Shown: positions 1 through 6,868 of the stretch, piece by piece
Numbering within the stretch: position 1 is the first letter of the stretch
How the letters are laid out: each line of letters begins with the position of its first letter
Assembly: GCA_044507975.1 (NCBI GenBank)
Contig: JBIQIQ010000003.1
Location: forward strand, 1-53,974
From: DASRWD01 sp044507975
Lineage (GTDB): Bacteria > Deinococcota > Deinococci > Deinococcales > Trueperaceae
Direction of reading: 5' to 3'
Length of the DNA: 53,974 nucleotides
Position numbers and translations under genes: made by a program
Notes under the pieces: generated by a model
Database searches by the model: none
What the model was told of the DNA's origin: nothing
What the model saw: the letters and a program-made list of their open reading frames with translations, nothing else

Positions 1-983
1 ATCGCGCTGACGCCCGCGGCCATGGCGGCGTTCGCGTCGGTGCTGGCGGGAGAAAGCGTCGCCTGCTCCCCAACCGCGGCCAGGGCCTTGCGGGCCGCCG
101 CGACCAGGGCGGCGTTGTCGCTCGTGCCGGCCGGCCGCTCCCCCACCCGCTGCACGCTGAGCGCGCAACCGGTAGCCTCCGCCACCTTCTGCACCTCGGC
201 GGCGCACGCCTCCCAGAGGAGCTCGAGCGTGCGCTGGTCGACGCTGCGGAGGTCGAGCGCGAACCCGGCGTCGGCGGCGATCGAGTTGACGCTCGTGCCG
301 CCCCAGACGAGCCCCACGTTGAGCGAGGACCGCGGCTCCTGCGGGACTGGCAGCGCCGCCAGCCGCGCGATGGCCTGGCCGACAGCGTGGACCGCGCTGG
401 GGCTCGGGTAGTCGCCCCAGGAGTGGCCGCCCGCGGCTGACATGACCACCTCGTGCCTGAGCGAGCCCACCGCCTGGTGGCATACGGAGCCGAGGTGCCC
501 GTCCAGGGCGACGAAGTGGTCGATGACGTGGCGATGGTCCGCGACTACCTGGCGGGCGCCGCGCAGGTCGCCCGCGCCCTCCTCGCCGACCGTCGCGGCC
601 ACGATCAGCCGCGGCCGCCTCTCCGGGAGGTCCTGGAGGTAGGCGCAGAGGATGGCGAGGCCGGCGGCGTCGTCGCCCACGCCCGGGCCCGCCAGGCGGG
701 AGCCGTCGCGGCGCACCGTGACGTCGGTGCCCTCGCCGAAGACGCTGTCGAGGTGGGCGGCGACCATGACCACGGGGCCCGAGCCGCCCGGGACCTCCGC
801 GACGACGTTGCCGACCGCGTCTACGCGCGGCGAGAGGCCCGCCCGCTCCCACTCCCGCGCCACGACCGCGGCGCGAGCGCTCTCGGAGAAGGTCGGGGCC
901 GGCGTCTCGGCCAGCTCGACGACGAGCTTGACCAGAGGTTCCTCGAGTCGGGTGGAGGCCGGGGCCGTGGGCCCTCCCCTCAC
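1..983 (-). CDS. M20-family metallopeptidase (C-terminus off the window)
   Basis: Zinc-dependent amidohydrolase/peptidase of the M20 family, translated from a GTG that overlaps the stop of the upstream response regulator by four bases (GTGA). About 327 codons are present and the C-terminal end lies outside the window. Seen in the translation: metal ligand motif AAHLD (His77, Asp79), bridging Asp in GVGDDAAG (about 104) and the catalytic/metal Glu pair in VGEEGAG (134-135), followed by the lid domain with GGHSWGDYPSP. The substrate cannot be deduced; relatives cleave dipeptides, carboxypeptidase substrates or N-acyl amino acids. No signal peptide, so cytoplasmic. The overlap implies cotranslation with the response regulator. 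Family call is firm, exact function open. Confidence 0.85.
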   Translation of the reverse strand, partial: MRGGPTAPASTRLEEPLVKLVVELAETPAPTFSESARAAVVAREWERAGLSPRVDAVGNVVAEVPGGSGPVVMVAAHLDSVFGEGTDVTVRRDGSRLAGPGVGDDAAGLAILCAYLQDLPERRPRLIVAATVGEEGAGDLRGARQVVADHRHVIDHFVALDGHLGSVCHQAVGSLRHEVVMSAAGGHSWGDYPSPSAVHAVGQAIARLAALPVPQEPRSSLNVGLVWGGTSVNSIAADAGFALDLRSVDQRTLELLWEACAAEVQKVAEATGCALSVQRVGERPAGTSDNAALVAAARKALAAVGEQATLSPASTDANAAMAAGVSA

Positions 984-1648
984 GCCTCGCCGCCGCCCTG
1001 CAGCGTCGCGATGCCCTCTCGCAGCGCGTACAACGCGGCCTGGGTGCGGTTGTTGAGCCTGAGCTTGGAGAAGATCTCGGTGAGGCGGTTGCGTACGGTC
1101 TTCTCGCTGACGCCGAGCCTCTCCGCGATCTCGAGGTTCGTAGCCCCCTGGGCGAGGTGCCTGAGGATCTCCTCCTCGCGCTCGGTCAGCTCGCTGATCT
1201 CGTGCTCCGGATGCGAGGGCAGCTCGCCGTACTTGCGGAACTCCGCGAGGACCTCCGCGGCCATCTCGGCGTTGAGCAAGGTCTCGCCGGCGGCCACGCG
1301 GCGGATGGCGCCGATCAGCTCGTCTGCTCCGGAGTCCTTGAGCATGTAGCCGCGGGCGCCGACCTTGACGGCCTCGAAGACGTAACGGTCCTGGCGGTAC
1401 ATGGTCAGGATGATCACCCTGGCGTCGGGCTGCTCGGCGAGGATCGCCTTCGTGGCGGCGACGCCGTCGACGTCGGGCATCTGGATGTCCATGAGGATGA
1501 CGTCCGGCTTGGTCTCGAGGGCGTGCCGGATCGCTTCACGGCCGGTGGCCGCCTCGCCGATCACCCGGAAGCCCTCCTCGGTCTCGAGGATGCCACGTAG
1601 CCCCTGCCGGAACATCGCGTGGTCGTCGCAGAGCAAGATCCGCGTCAT
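980..1648 (-). CDS. NarL/FixJ-type response regulator
   Basis: Two-component response regulator of 222 residues. The receiver domain occupies about 1-120, with the acidic pair DD at 8-9, phosphoacceptor Asp54 in ILMDIQMP, a Thr in ILTMYR and Lys in LKDSG. A LuxR-type helix-turn-helix lies at about 153-210 (LTEREEEILRHLAQG, then VSEKTVRNRL). A histidine kinase is not next to it in this window, so it looks orphan. The start ATG sits five bases downstream of a TATCGT -10 box, suggesting a leaderless transcript. It overlaps the downstream peptidase gene by four bases, so the two are probably one operon. Targets unknown. Confidence 0.9.
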   Translation of the reverse strand: MTRILLCDDHAMFRQGLRGILETEEGFRVIGEAATGREAIRHALETKPDVILMDIQMPDVDGVAATKAILAEQPDARVIILTMYRQDRYVFEAVKVGARGYMLKDSGADELIGAIRRVAAGETLLNAEMAAEVLAEFRKYGELPSHPEHEISELTEREEEILRHLAQGATNLEIAERLGVSEKTVRNRLTEIFSKLRLNNRTQAALYALREGIATLQGGGEA

Positions 1649-1653
1649 GGCTC

Positions 1654-1659
1654 ACGATA
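1654..1659 (-). promoter_or_regulatory. -10 box of the response regulator
   Basis: TATCGT on the minus strand with five bases to the ATG. No convincing -35. Spacing predicts transcription starting at or next to the start codon. Confidence 0.4.
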
Positions 1660-1681
1660 CTCCGTCGGGGACCGGGTCCGG

Positions 1682-1690
1682 TGGTACCCT
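1682..1690 (+). promoter_or_regulatory. Extended -10 promoter of the dsRBD gene
   Basis: TGGTACCCT, an extended -10 (TGn before TACCCT). The expected start of transcription is about 1697, almost exactly where the long hairpin begins (1699). It lies only about 25 bp from the divergent promoter of the response regulator. No clear -35. Confidence 0.45.
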
Positions 1691-1698
1691 GTTCTCCG

Positions 1699-1784
1699 CA
1701 GCTGCCGGGCACGCCGGGCCGGCCACGCCCCCGAACAGCCTCACCAGGCCGGTGGCCTGGCCGGCGCGGGGTGCCCGGCAGCTG
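1699..1784 (+). promoter_or_regulatory. Long RNA hairpin in the dsRBD gene leader
   Basis: The arms pair as i+j=3483. Positions 1699-1712 and 1771-1784 are a perfect 14-bp inverted repeat. Pairing continues inward to 1733/1750 with only four mismatches (1713, 1717, 1726, 1730), so 31 of 35 opposed positions pair. After an AACA bulge there is a further 4-bp stem (GCCT/AGGC) with a CACC loop at 1742-1745. The element ends 68 bases before the ATG of a gene for a dsRNA-binding protein and starts about where transcription should start. The structure is read directly; its role as a binding target or mRNA stabiliser is inference. A dispersed palindromic repeat is the alternative. Confidence 0.7.
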
Positions 1785-1852
1785 CACTTGGGCGCGTCCC
1801 GCCTCCGGGCGACGGCGCGCGACCATCCTCGAGATCGAGAAACGGAGGACGC

Positions 1853-2634
1853 ATGTCACATCCCAAGGGCGTCCTGTTGGAGCGGGCGCAGAAGCTGGGG
1901 CTGTCGCGGCCCGAGTTCCGCACCGCGCAGACGGGGCCGGAACACGAGCCGAGCTTCATCACCGACGTGGTCCTGGACGGCGACGTCATCGGCACCGGCC
2001 AGGGCGGCACCAAGCGCACCGCCGAGAAGCACGCGGCCGAGGAGGCGCTGGCAGCGCTGGAGTCGCGGCCGGAGGGGGCCGGCGACGGCAAGAAGGGCAG
2101 GCAGGCGGCCGCCAAGGGCGCCCCTGCGCCGAAGGCCTCCCCTGCCGCACCCGCGAAGGGTGGCCGCAAGGCCTCCGCGGCCCAGAAGGCCGGCGCCCCT
2201 GCTCAGACGACGGCGCGGGCCGAAGCCAAGCCCGCCGCTGCCCAAGCGCCCGTCGCCGGCGCCGCCGACGCGGAGAGCGAGGAAGAGGCGTTCGACGGGC
2301 CCTGGCCGATGTTCGACGACCTCCTCGCCGCCGTGACGACGGTCGCCGAGCGCCGCGTCTTCGCCGACCTGCGCGGCGAGGAGGCCAGGGTCGCGATCCG
2401 CGACTTCTCGCTGGCCCTCTACAAGGACCTGCTTCTGGGGCTGGGCGACCTCGTCGACGAGGACGAGGANNNNNNNNNNNNNNNNNNNNNNNNNNNNNNN
2501 NNNNNNNNNNNNNNNNNNNNNNNNNNNNNNNNNNNNNNNNNNNNNNNNNNNNNNNNNNNNNNNNNNNNNCCCTCTACAAGGACCTGCTTCTGGGGCTGGG
2601 CGACCTCGTCGACGAGGACGAGGACGAGGACTGA
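1853..2634 (+). CDS. Stand-alone double-stranded-RNA-binding-domain protein (interrupted by assembly gap)
   Basis: Canonical dsRBD at residues 4-69: GPEHEPSF (28-35) matches the minor-groove loop and GTKRTAEKHAA (52-62) the basic helix-2 motif. Then come a low-complexity Ala/Lys/Pro linker (about 71-145) and an acidic C-terminal region ending in repeated Asp-Glu. It is not fused to an RNase III catalytic domain. ATG at 1853 follows GGAGG (1844-1848). As written the gene runs into 100 N's flanked by a 55-base identical repeat. Deleting the N's and one copy gives an intact in-frame 208-residue protein (627 nt with stop), whereas the sequence as written is not a multiple of three. It binds structured RNA by family; its cellular role is unknown to me. 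Confidence 0.8.
2415..2624 (+). repeat. 55-base direct repeat flanking the N gap (scaffolding artefact)
   Basis: Positions 2415-2469 and 2570-2624 are identical over all 55 bases and sit immediately on either side of the N run. A k=55 de Bruijn graph assembler leaves exactly such an overlap when two contigs share an end k-mer and are scaffolded with a fixed N block. Collapsing the repeat restores the reading frame. Confidence 0.85.
2470..2569. other. Assembly gap of 100 N
   Basis: Exactly 100 undetermined bases inside the dsRBD coding region. The size is probably nominal, since the flanks overlap by 55 bases. Confidence 0.98.
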
Positions 2635-2639
2635 GAGAC

Positions 2640-2660
2640 GGGCCGCCTCACCGGCGGCCC
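2640..2660 (+). terminator. GC hairpin after the dsRBD gene
   Basis: GGGCCGCC, loop tcacc, GGCGGCCC: a perfect 8-bp stem six bases after the stop codon. No T tract follows, so it may be an imperfect terminator or a 3' stabiliser. It also lies just past the minus-strand peptide frame that ends at 2662. Confidence 0.5.
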
Positions 2661-2661
2661 C

Positions 2662-2736
2662 TCAGCGGCCCTGCTTGGCGAAGCGCTCGATGCTTCTGAG
2701 CCAGAGAACGGCGCCGCCTAGGCGACCAAGGCCCAT
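2662..2736 (-). CDS. Possible 24-residue peptide, coupled to and echoing the gene upstream
   Basis: A short frame of 24 codons whose ATG overlaps the stop of the 105-residue gene (TGATG). Its last 11 residues, RSIERFAKQGR, are identical to the C-terminus of that upstream protein. The two 36-base DNA copies (2662-2697 and 2736-2771) differ at four positions, all of them silent third-codon positions. That pattern argues for coding constraint rather than a dead fragment, but the frame is tiny and lies close to the assembly gap. It could instead be a remnant of a tandem duplication. Function unknown. Confidence 0.3.
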   Translation of the reverse strand: MGLGRLGGAVLWLRSIERFAKQGR

Positions 2737-3053
2737 CAACGCCCTTGCTTCGCGAAGCGCTCGATGCTTCTCAGGAGGGCCGTCGCCTTCTCCCGGACCA
2801 GCATCTCCGCTAGGGCGGCGCTTCCCGCGAAGCCGCCGGTGCCGTGCAGCTCGATGATGTCGACCGCCTTGGCGCTGAAGGCCGACAGCGGCGTCGTCAT
2901 CTCGATGCCAGCCGTCGACTCCGGGGTGGCGGGCTCGAAGCTGAAGAGGTCGTCGTCCAGGCCCCCGGCCTCGGGGTTCACGACGACGACGACGTCCCCG
3001 TCGTTGGTCCTCACCAGGTAGCGGCGCTCCTCGCTGGTTCTTCCCTGCTCCAT
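2736..3053 (-). CDS. Hypothetical small protein, 105 residues
   Basis: I do not recognise this family. The protein starts MEQGRTSEERRYLVRT, has a valine-rich strand (GDVVVVVNPEAGG) at about 19-31, a central region with FEPATPES, and a C-terminal amphipathic stretch ending RSIERFAKQGR. No signal peptide or membrane segment, so presumably cytoplasmic. The ATG is nine bases from an extended -10 (TGC then TAGCCT) on the minus strand, supporting a leaderless start. It converges on the dsRBD gene and diverges from the antiporter. Its C-terminal 11 codons are repeated just downstream with only silent changes. Confidence 0.6.
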   Translation of the reverse strand: MEQGRTSEERRYLVRTNDGDVVVVVNPEAGGLDDDLFSFEPATPESTAGIEMTTPLSAFSAKAVDIIELHGTGGFAGSAALAEMLVREKATALLRSIERFAKQGR

Positions 3054-3062
3054 GGGTCAGGC

Positions 3063-3068
3063 AGGCTA
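3063..3068 (-). promoter_or_regulatory. Extended -10 box of the 105-residue gene
   Basis: TAGCCT preceded by TGC on the minus strand, nine bases before the ATG. Confidence 0.4.
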
Positions 3069-3115
3069 GCACGGACCCGCTCGCCGGCCAGGGTCCACGC
3101 GGCGCCCGCAGATGG

Positions 3116-3121
3116 CACACT
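3116..3121 (+). promoter_or_regulatory. Weak -10 box of the antiporter gene
   Basis: CACACT, six bases before the GTG start. It lacks the leading T of TAnnnT, but position and spacing match the other leaderless promoters in this window. Confidence 0.25.
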
Positions 3122-3127
3122 GGCCCG

Positions 3128-4933
3128 GTGAACGCTGTACTGACCTCCAACCCCGGGCTCGCCGTCGCGGCCATCATCGCCCTCGGTGTCGCCGCGCAGT
3201 GGTTGGCGTGGCGATGGCGCGTCCCTGCCATCCTGCCCCTGCTCGCGACCGGTTTCCTCGTCGGCCCGATCCTGGGCGCCGTCCGTCCCTCGACGATCTT
3301 CCCCAGCGACCTCTTCTTCCCGCTGGTGTCGCTCGCGGTCGGGCTGATCCTGTTCGAGGGCGGGCTCACGCTGCGGTTCGCCGACATCCGCGAGACGAGG
3401 CGCGTCGTCTTCAACCTCGTCACCTGGGGAGCGCTGATCACCTGGCTGGGAGGCGCGCTAGCCGCCTACCTCATCGTCGGCATCGACTTCCACCTCGCCC
3501 TGCTGTTCGGAGCGCTGATCATCGTCACGGGCCCGACGGTCATCGGGCCGCTGCTGCGCATCGTCAGGCCGGTCGCCAACGTGGCGAGCGTCCTGCGCTG
3601 GGAGGGGATCGTCATCGACGCGGTGGGCGCCCTCGTGGCCGTCCTGGTCTACGAGTCGCTGGTGCTGCGCTCGCTGGACGAGCCGCTGGGCATCATCGCC
3701 CTGCACCTCGGCCGCTTCGTGCTGGTGGGGGCCGTGACCGGGGCGATCGGCGGCGTGGCCCTGGCGTGGCTCCTGCGGCGCAGGGTGATCCCCGACTACC
3801 TCATCAACGTAACGGCCATGGCCTTCCTGTTCCTGACGTTCGCGCTGGCGAACTACCTGTCGGACGAGGCCGGGCTGCTCGCCGCGGTCGTCATGGGGAT
3901 CATCGTGGCGAACGCGAACGTCCCCAACCTCAACACGCTCCTGACGTTCAAGGAGGACCTAACCGTCCTGTTCGTCAGCGTCCTGTTCATCGTGCTGGCG
4001 GCGAACGTGTCTCCCGAGGCCGTCCTCGACGCCGTGAGCTGGCAGACGCTGCTGCTCGTCGCCGTGGTGATCTTCGTGCTGCGGCCGCTCGACGTGTTCC
4101 TCTCCAGCATCGGCTCCAAGCTCTCGCTGCAGGAGACGGCGTTCATCGCCTGGGTCGGGCCGCGGGGCATCGTGGCGGCGTCCGTCACGTCGCTGCTGGC
4201 CGCGAGGCTGCTCGACGTCGGGATCGTGGAGGCCGAAGCGCTGGTACCGCTCGTCTTCGCCGTGATCGTCGCGACCGTTCTGCTCGCCAGCCTGACGGCC
4301 AAGCCGCTGGGCGCCCGGTTGGGGGTGGCAGACCCCGACCCGCGCGGCTTCGTCTTCCTCGGCGCCCACCCCGTCGCTCGCCAGCTCGCCAAGGCCGTGC
4401 AGGGCCGGGGGTTCAGCGTGCTGTTGGCCGACACGAACGCTGCCAACGTCGAGGCGGCGAGGGAGGACGGTCTACCGGCCTACTTCGGGAGCCTGCTCTC
4501 CGACCGCAGCGACGACCAGGTGCGGCTGTCGGGCATCGGACGGCTGGTGGCGCTGACGTCGAACGAGGAGGCGAACGCGCTGACCGCGATCAAGTTCAGG
4601 CGCGACTTCGGCACGAACGCCGTCTACCAGCTCGCGCCCCAGGAGCACCTGTCGGCCGACGCGCAGCTCGGCGGGGAGAACCGGGGCCTGTGGCTGTCGC
4701 ACCGGCGGCTCTCGTTCGAGAGGCTCCAGCGGCTGTACGAGAGCGGAGCCGAGCTCGTCGAGGTCGAGCTGAGCCCGGAGCTCACGCTGGCTGATTTCAT
4801 CGGCGTTCACGGAGCCAGCGCGGTGCCCCTGTTCATCGCCAGGAACGGCAACCTCGACGTGGTCTCCGAGGCCACGCAGCCCGACGAGGAGGACTCGGGG
4901 ACGCTCCTGGCCTACATCGAGCCGAGGGCCTGA
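3128..4933 (+). CDS. Monovalent cation:proton antiporter (CPA family) with C-terminal nucleotide-binding-like domain
   Basis: Integral membrane antiporter of 601 residues exchanging Na+ or K+ for H+ by family. About a dozen hydrophobic segments cover residues 5-395. Recognisable motifs include FEGGLTLRFADI (about 80), VTGPTVIGPLLR (about 140) and EGIVIDAVGA (about 165), the core ion-binding region. From about 400 a soluble domain follows with a Rossmann-like start, GFVFLGAHPVARQLAKAVQ, resembling TrkA-N/RCK regulatory domains, and a further C-terminal region. GTG start chosen because it fits the leaderless spacing and directly precedes the first hydrophobic helix. Converges on the crp-type gene with ten bases between stops. 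Ion specificity cannot be told from sequence. Confidence 0.85.
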   Translation: MNAVLTSNPGLAVAAIIALGVAAQWLAWRWRVPAILPLLATGFLVGPILGAVRPSTIFPSDLFFPLVSLAVGLILFEGGLTLRFADIRETRRVVFNLVTWGALITWLGGALAAYLIVGIDFHLALLFGALIIVTGPTVIGPLLRIVRPVANVASVLRWEGIVIDAVGALVAVLVYESLVLRSLDEPLGIIALHLGRFVLVGAVTGAIGGVALAWLLRRRVIPDYLINVTAMAFLFLTFALANYLSDEAGLLAAVVMGIIVANANVPNLNTLLTFKEDLTVLFVSVLFIVLAANVSPEAVLDAVSWQTLLLVAVVIFVLRPLDVFLSSIGSKLSLQETAFIAWVGPRGIVAASVTSLLAARLLDVGIVEAEALVPLVFAVIVATVLLASLTAKPLGARLGVADPDPRGFVFLGAHPVARQLAKAVQGRGFSVLLADTNAANVEAAREDGLPAYFGSLLSDRSDDQVRLSGIGRLVALTSNEEANALTAIKFRRDFGTNAVYQLAPQEHLSADAQLGGENRGLWLSHRRLSFERLQRLYESGAELVEVELSPELTLADFIGVHGASAVPLFIARNGNLDVVSEATQPDEEDSGTLLAYIEPRA

Positions 4934-4943
4934 CCGAGGGCAG

Positions 4944-5654
4944 CTACTCGCTGGCCTCGTCGAGGAACTGCTGGAGCTTCTCGGCGTTCACCGTGATGGG
5001 CGCGCGGCGCCTGCGCACGGCCCCGTACTCGAGCAGGCGCGCCAGGCAGTGGCTGACCGTCTCGCGCGTCGCGCCGATCATCTTGGCGAGGTCCTGCTGG
5101 GTGAGGTTGAGGTCGATGACGGTGCCGCGGTCAGACTCCACCCCGAAGTCGCTCGCGAGGCGCAGGAGCAGGTTGGCGAGGCGGCCAGGCGCGTCGAAGG
5201 CCCCGACCTCGGCCTGCCATTGCTGCGCCTGCCACAGCCGCGTGCTCATGACCTGGATGAACTTCATCGCGATCTTCGGGTGCTGCTGCAGTAGGCGCTG
5301 GAACTCCTCCTCCGGCATCACGATCAGCGTGGTGTCGACCACCGCCTCGGCCTGGTTCGGCCGCCTCTCGCTCTCGAGAAGGAGCAGCTCGCCGAAGATG
5401 TCGTACTGGCCGAGGAGCCCGAGGATCATCTCCTTGCCGTTGGGGAAGTACATCGAGATCTTCACCATGCCGTCGCGCACGAAGTAGAGGGCGTCGGCCG
5501 GGTCCTCCATGTGGTAGATGATCTCGCCCGCCTCGAACTTCTTGTACGGCGTGATGCGCGTGATCTTCTCGAGCTCGTCTGGCGTGAGGTCCTGGAAGAG
5601 CTTGGTGTTCTTGAGATGCCAGACCAGGCTCGGGTACTGACTCGCTTCGGTCAT
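4944..5654 (-). CDS. Crp/Fnr-family transcriptional regulator
   Basis: A 236-residue regulator from the ATG at 5654, preceded by GAGGGG with good spacing; a GTG seven codons upstream is less likely. The N-terminal cyclic-nucleotide-binding-type beta-roll (about 18-135) contains FEAGEIIYHMEDPADALYFV and GEL-LLLESERR. C-terminally a Crp-type helix-turn-helix (about 165-225) has LTQQDLAKMIGATRETVSHCLARL, with the usual TRETVSR-like recognition helix but His for Arg. No cysteine cluster of an FNR iron-sulfur sensor is evident. Effector and targets are unknown; Thermus/Deinococcus relatives act in stress responses. The promoter region overlaps the stop of the DsbA-like gene. Confidence 0.88.
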   Translation of the reverse strand: MTEASQYPSLVWHLKNTKLFQDLTPDELEKITRITPYKKFEAGEIIYHMEDPADALYFVRDGMVKISMYFPNGKEMILGLLGQYDIFGELLLLESERRPNQAEAVVDTTLIVMPEEEFQRLLQQHPKIAMKFIQVMSTRLWQAQQWQAEVGAFDAPGRLANLLLRLASDFGVESDRGTVIDLNLTQQDLAKMIGATRETVSHCLARLLEYGAVRRRRAPITVNAEKLQQFLDEASE

Positions 5655-5720
5655 CCAACGCCCCTCTCGACACACGCCCCGGGGTCAAGACCGAGGTCGG
5701 CCGGGCGGCCGAGGTGTTCG

Positions 5721-5738
5721 GTGATGCTCACAAATGTA
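5721..5738 (-). promoter_or_regulatory. Promoter and dyad of the Crp/Fnr gene
   Basis: On the minus strand a TACATT -10 (5738-5733) is followed by the dyad GTGA-N3-TCAC (5731-5721) around the expected start of transcription. The dyad resembles Crp-type half sites but with three rather than six spacer bases, so autoregulation is only a possibility. Confidence 0.3.
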
Positions 5739-5740
5739 AC

Positions 5741-6799
5741 TCAATCCTCGGAGGCGTCATCGGCGGCCTGGATGGCGTCCGACAGGCGCATCAGCCGCTC
5801 GTAGCCGGAGGCGTCGAGGTAGTCGCCGACCTTCAGACCGTCGAGGAACACCGTCGGCGTCCCCGTGAGGGCGAGCTCTTGCGCGGCGAGGCGGTAGGAG
5901 TCCTCGACCACCTGGCTGAAGCGCCCGGTCCTCACGCACATCGGTAGCCCCGCCGCCGTCAGCCCCTCTTCTTGGGCGATAGCGACGAACGTCTGGATCG
6001 GGTCGGGGAGCTGAGCCCAGCGCTGCTGCTGGGCGTAGAGGGCGTCGGTGAAGGTCCAGAAGGCGTCCTCGCCAGCCTCGGCGCCCCCGGCGGTCCGCGC
6101 CTCGTCGGCCACGCACTCGGAGGCTTCGGCGGCCACCGTGGCGTTCGGATGGATGCTCTTGAGCGGGAAGTGGTGGACCTCGAAGCGCACGTCGCCGCGC
6201 TCGAGCAGCTGCCGGACCACTGGCATGCCCTGCTCGGCGAAGCGCGCGCAGAACGGGCACTGGAGGTCGGTGAACTCCCGCACGACGTAGGCGGCGTCGG
6301 CGGGCCCCAGCGCGTGCGCGGCGGGGCCGAACAGCTCCTCGGCGACGACCTGAGGCTCGAAGCGCACCGTCACCAGCGCCGGCTCGCCGCCGTTCACCTC
6401 GACGGCCATCTGGAACTCCTGGACCTGCACGACGACCTCGCCGGCGCCGTCCAACTCCTGCGAGCGGGTGCGGAAGAAGTCGGTGACCGGCGAGGCGATG
6501 CCGACCCCGTAGCCGCTGGCGGCCCCGACGAGGGCACCGAGGAAGCGCGCGTTGGCGTCGGTCAGCTCGCCCTCGGCCTCCACCGCGACGGCGGTGCCGA
6601 GCGACTCGATGACCCTGAAGGTGAAACCCGTCGCGGTGGCGTGCGCGTCGATGCCGGCCTCGAGACCGTAGTCGCCGAGCTGCGCGGTGATGCTCTCCGG
6701 GGCTTGCCCGAGCTGAGCCGAGGCCGCCCCGGGAAGCGCGGCAGCAAGACAAGCCGCGAGGACGAGAAGGCTTCGGCGAGGAACGCGAAGGTGAAGCAT
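5741..6799 (-). CDS. Secreted DsbA-like thioredoxin-fold protein with extra N-terminal domain
   Basis: Exported thiol-disulfide protein of 352 residues. Residues 1-28 are a signal peptide ending in AASAQ. Residues 30-165 form a beta-rich region I do not recognise. The DsbA/Thioredoxin_4-type domain starts about 170 with the active site CPFC (181-184) and has the cis-proline loop TGTPTVF near 315. It probably oxidises or isomerises disulfides outside the cytoplasmic membrane. The ATG lies five bases from a TACACT -10 box, so it can be transcribed alone, though it follows the YbaK-like gene by 69 bases on the same strand. The N-terminal domain is the unusual part. Confidence 0.82.
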   Translation of the reverse strand: MLHLRVPRRSLLVLAACLAAALPGAASAQLGQAPESITAQLGDYGLEAGIDAHATATGFTFRVIESLGTAVAVEAEGELTDANARFLGALVGAASGYGVGIASPVTDFFRTRSQELDGAGEVVVQVQEFQMAVEVNGGEPALVTVRFEPQVVAEELFGPAAHALGPADAAYVVREFTDLQCPFCARFAEQGMPVVRQLLERGDVRFEVHHFPLKSIHPNATVAAEASECVADEARTAGGAEAGEDAFWTFTDALYAQQQRWAQLPDPIQTFVAIAQEEGLTAAGLPMCVRTGRFSQVVEDSYRLAAQELALTGTPTVFLDGLKVGDYLDASGYERLMRLSDAIQAADDASED

Positions 6800-6804
6800 G
6801 CCGC

Positions 6805-6810
6805 AGTGTA
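6805..6810 (-). promoter_or_regulatory. -10 box of the DsbA-like gene
   Basis: TACACT on the minus strand, five bases before the ATG; leaderless spacing. Confidence 0.45.
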
Positions 6811-6868
6811 TGTGGGCCCGCTGCGAGCGGCAACGCGGCGCAGGCCCGGCTGAGCCAGGCGCGGCGCG

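Noticed and set aside
2470..2569. A frameshift or premature end of the dsRBD gene
   Set aside because: Explained by the 55-base overlap around nominal N's; the merged frame is intact.
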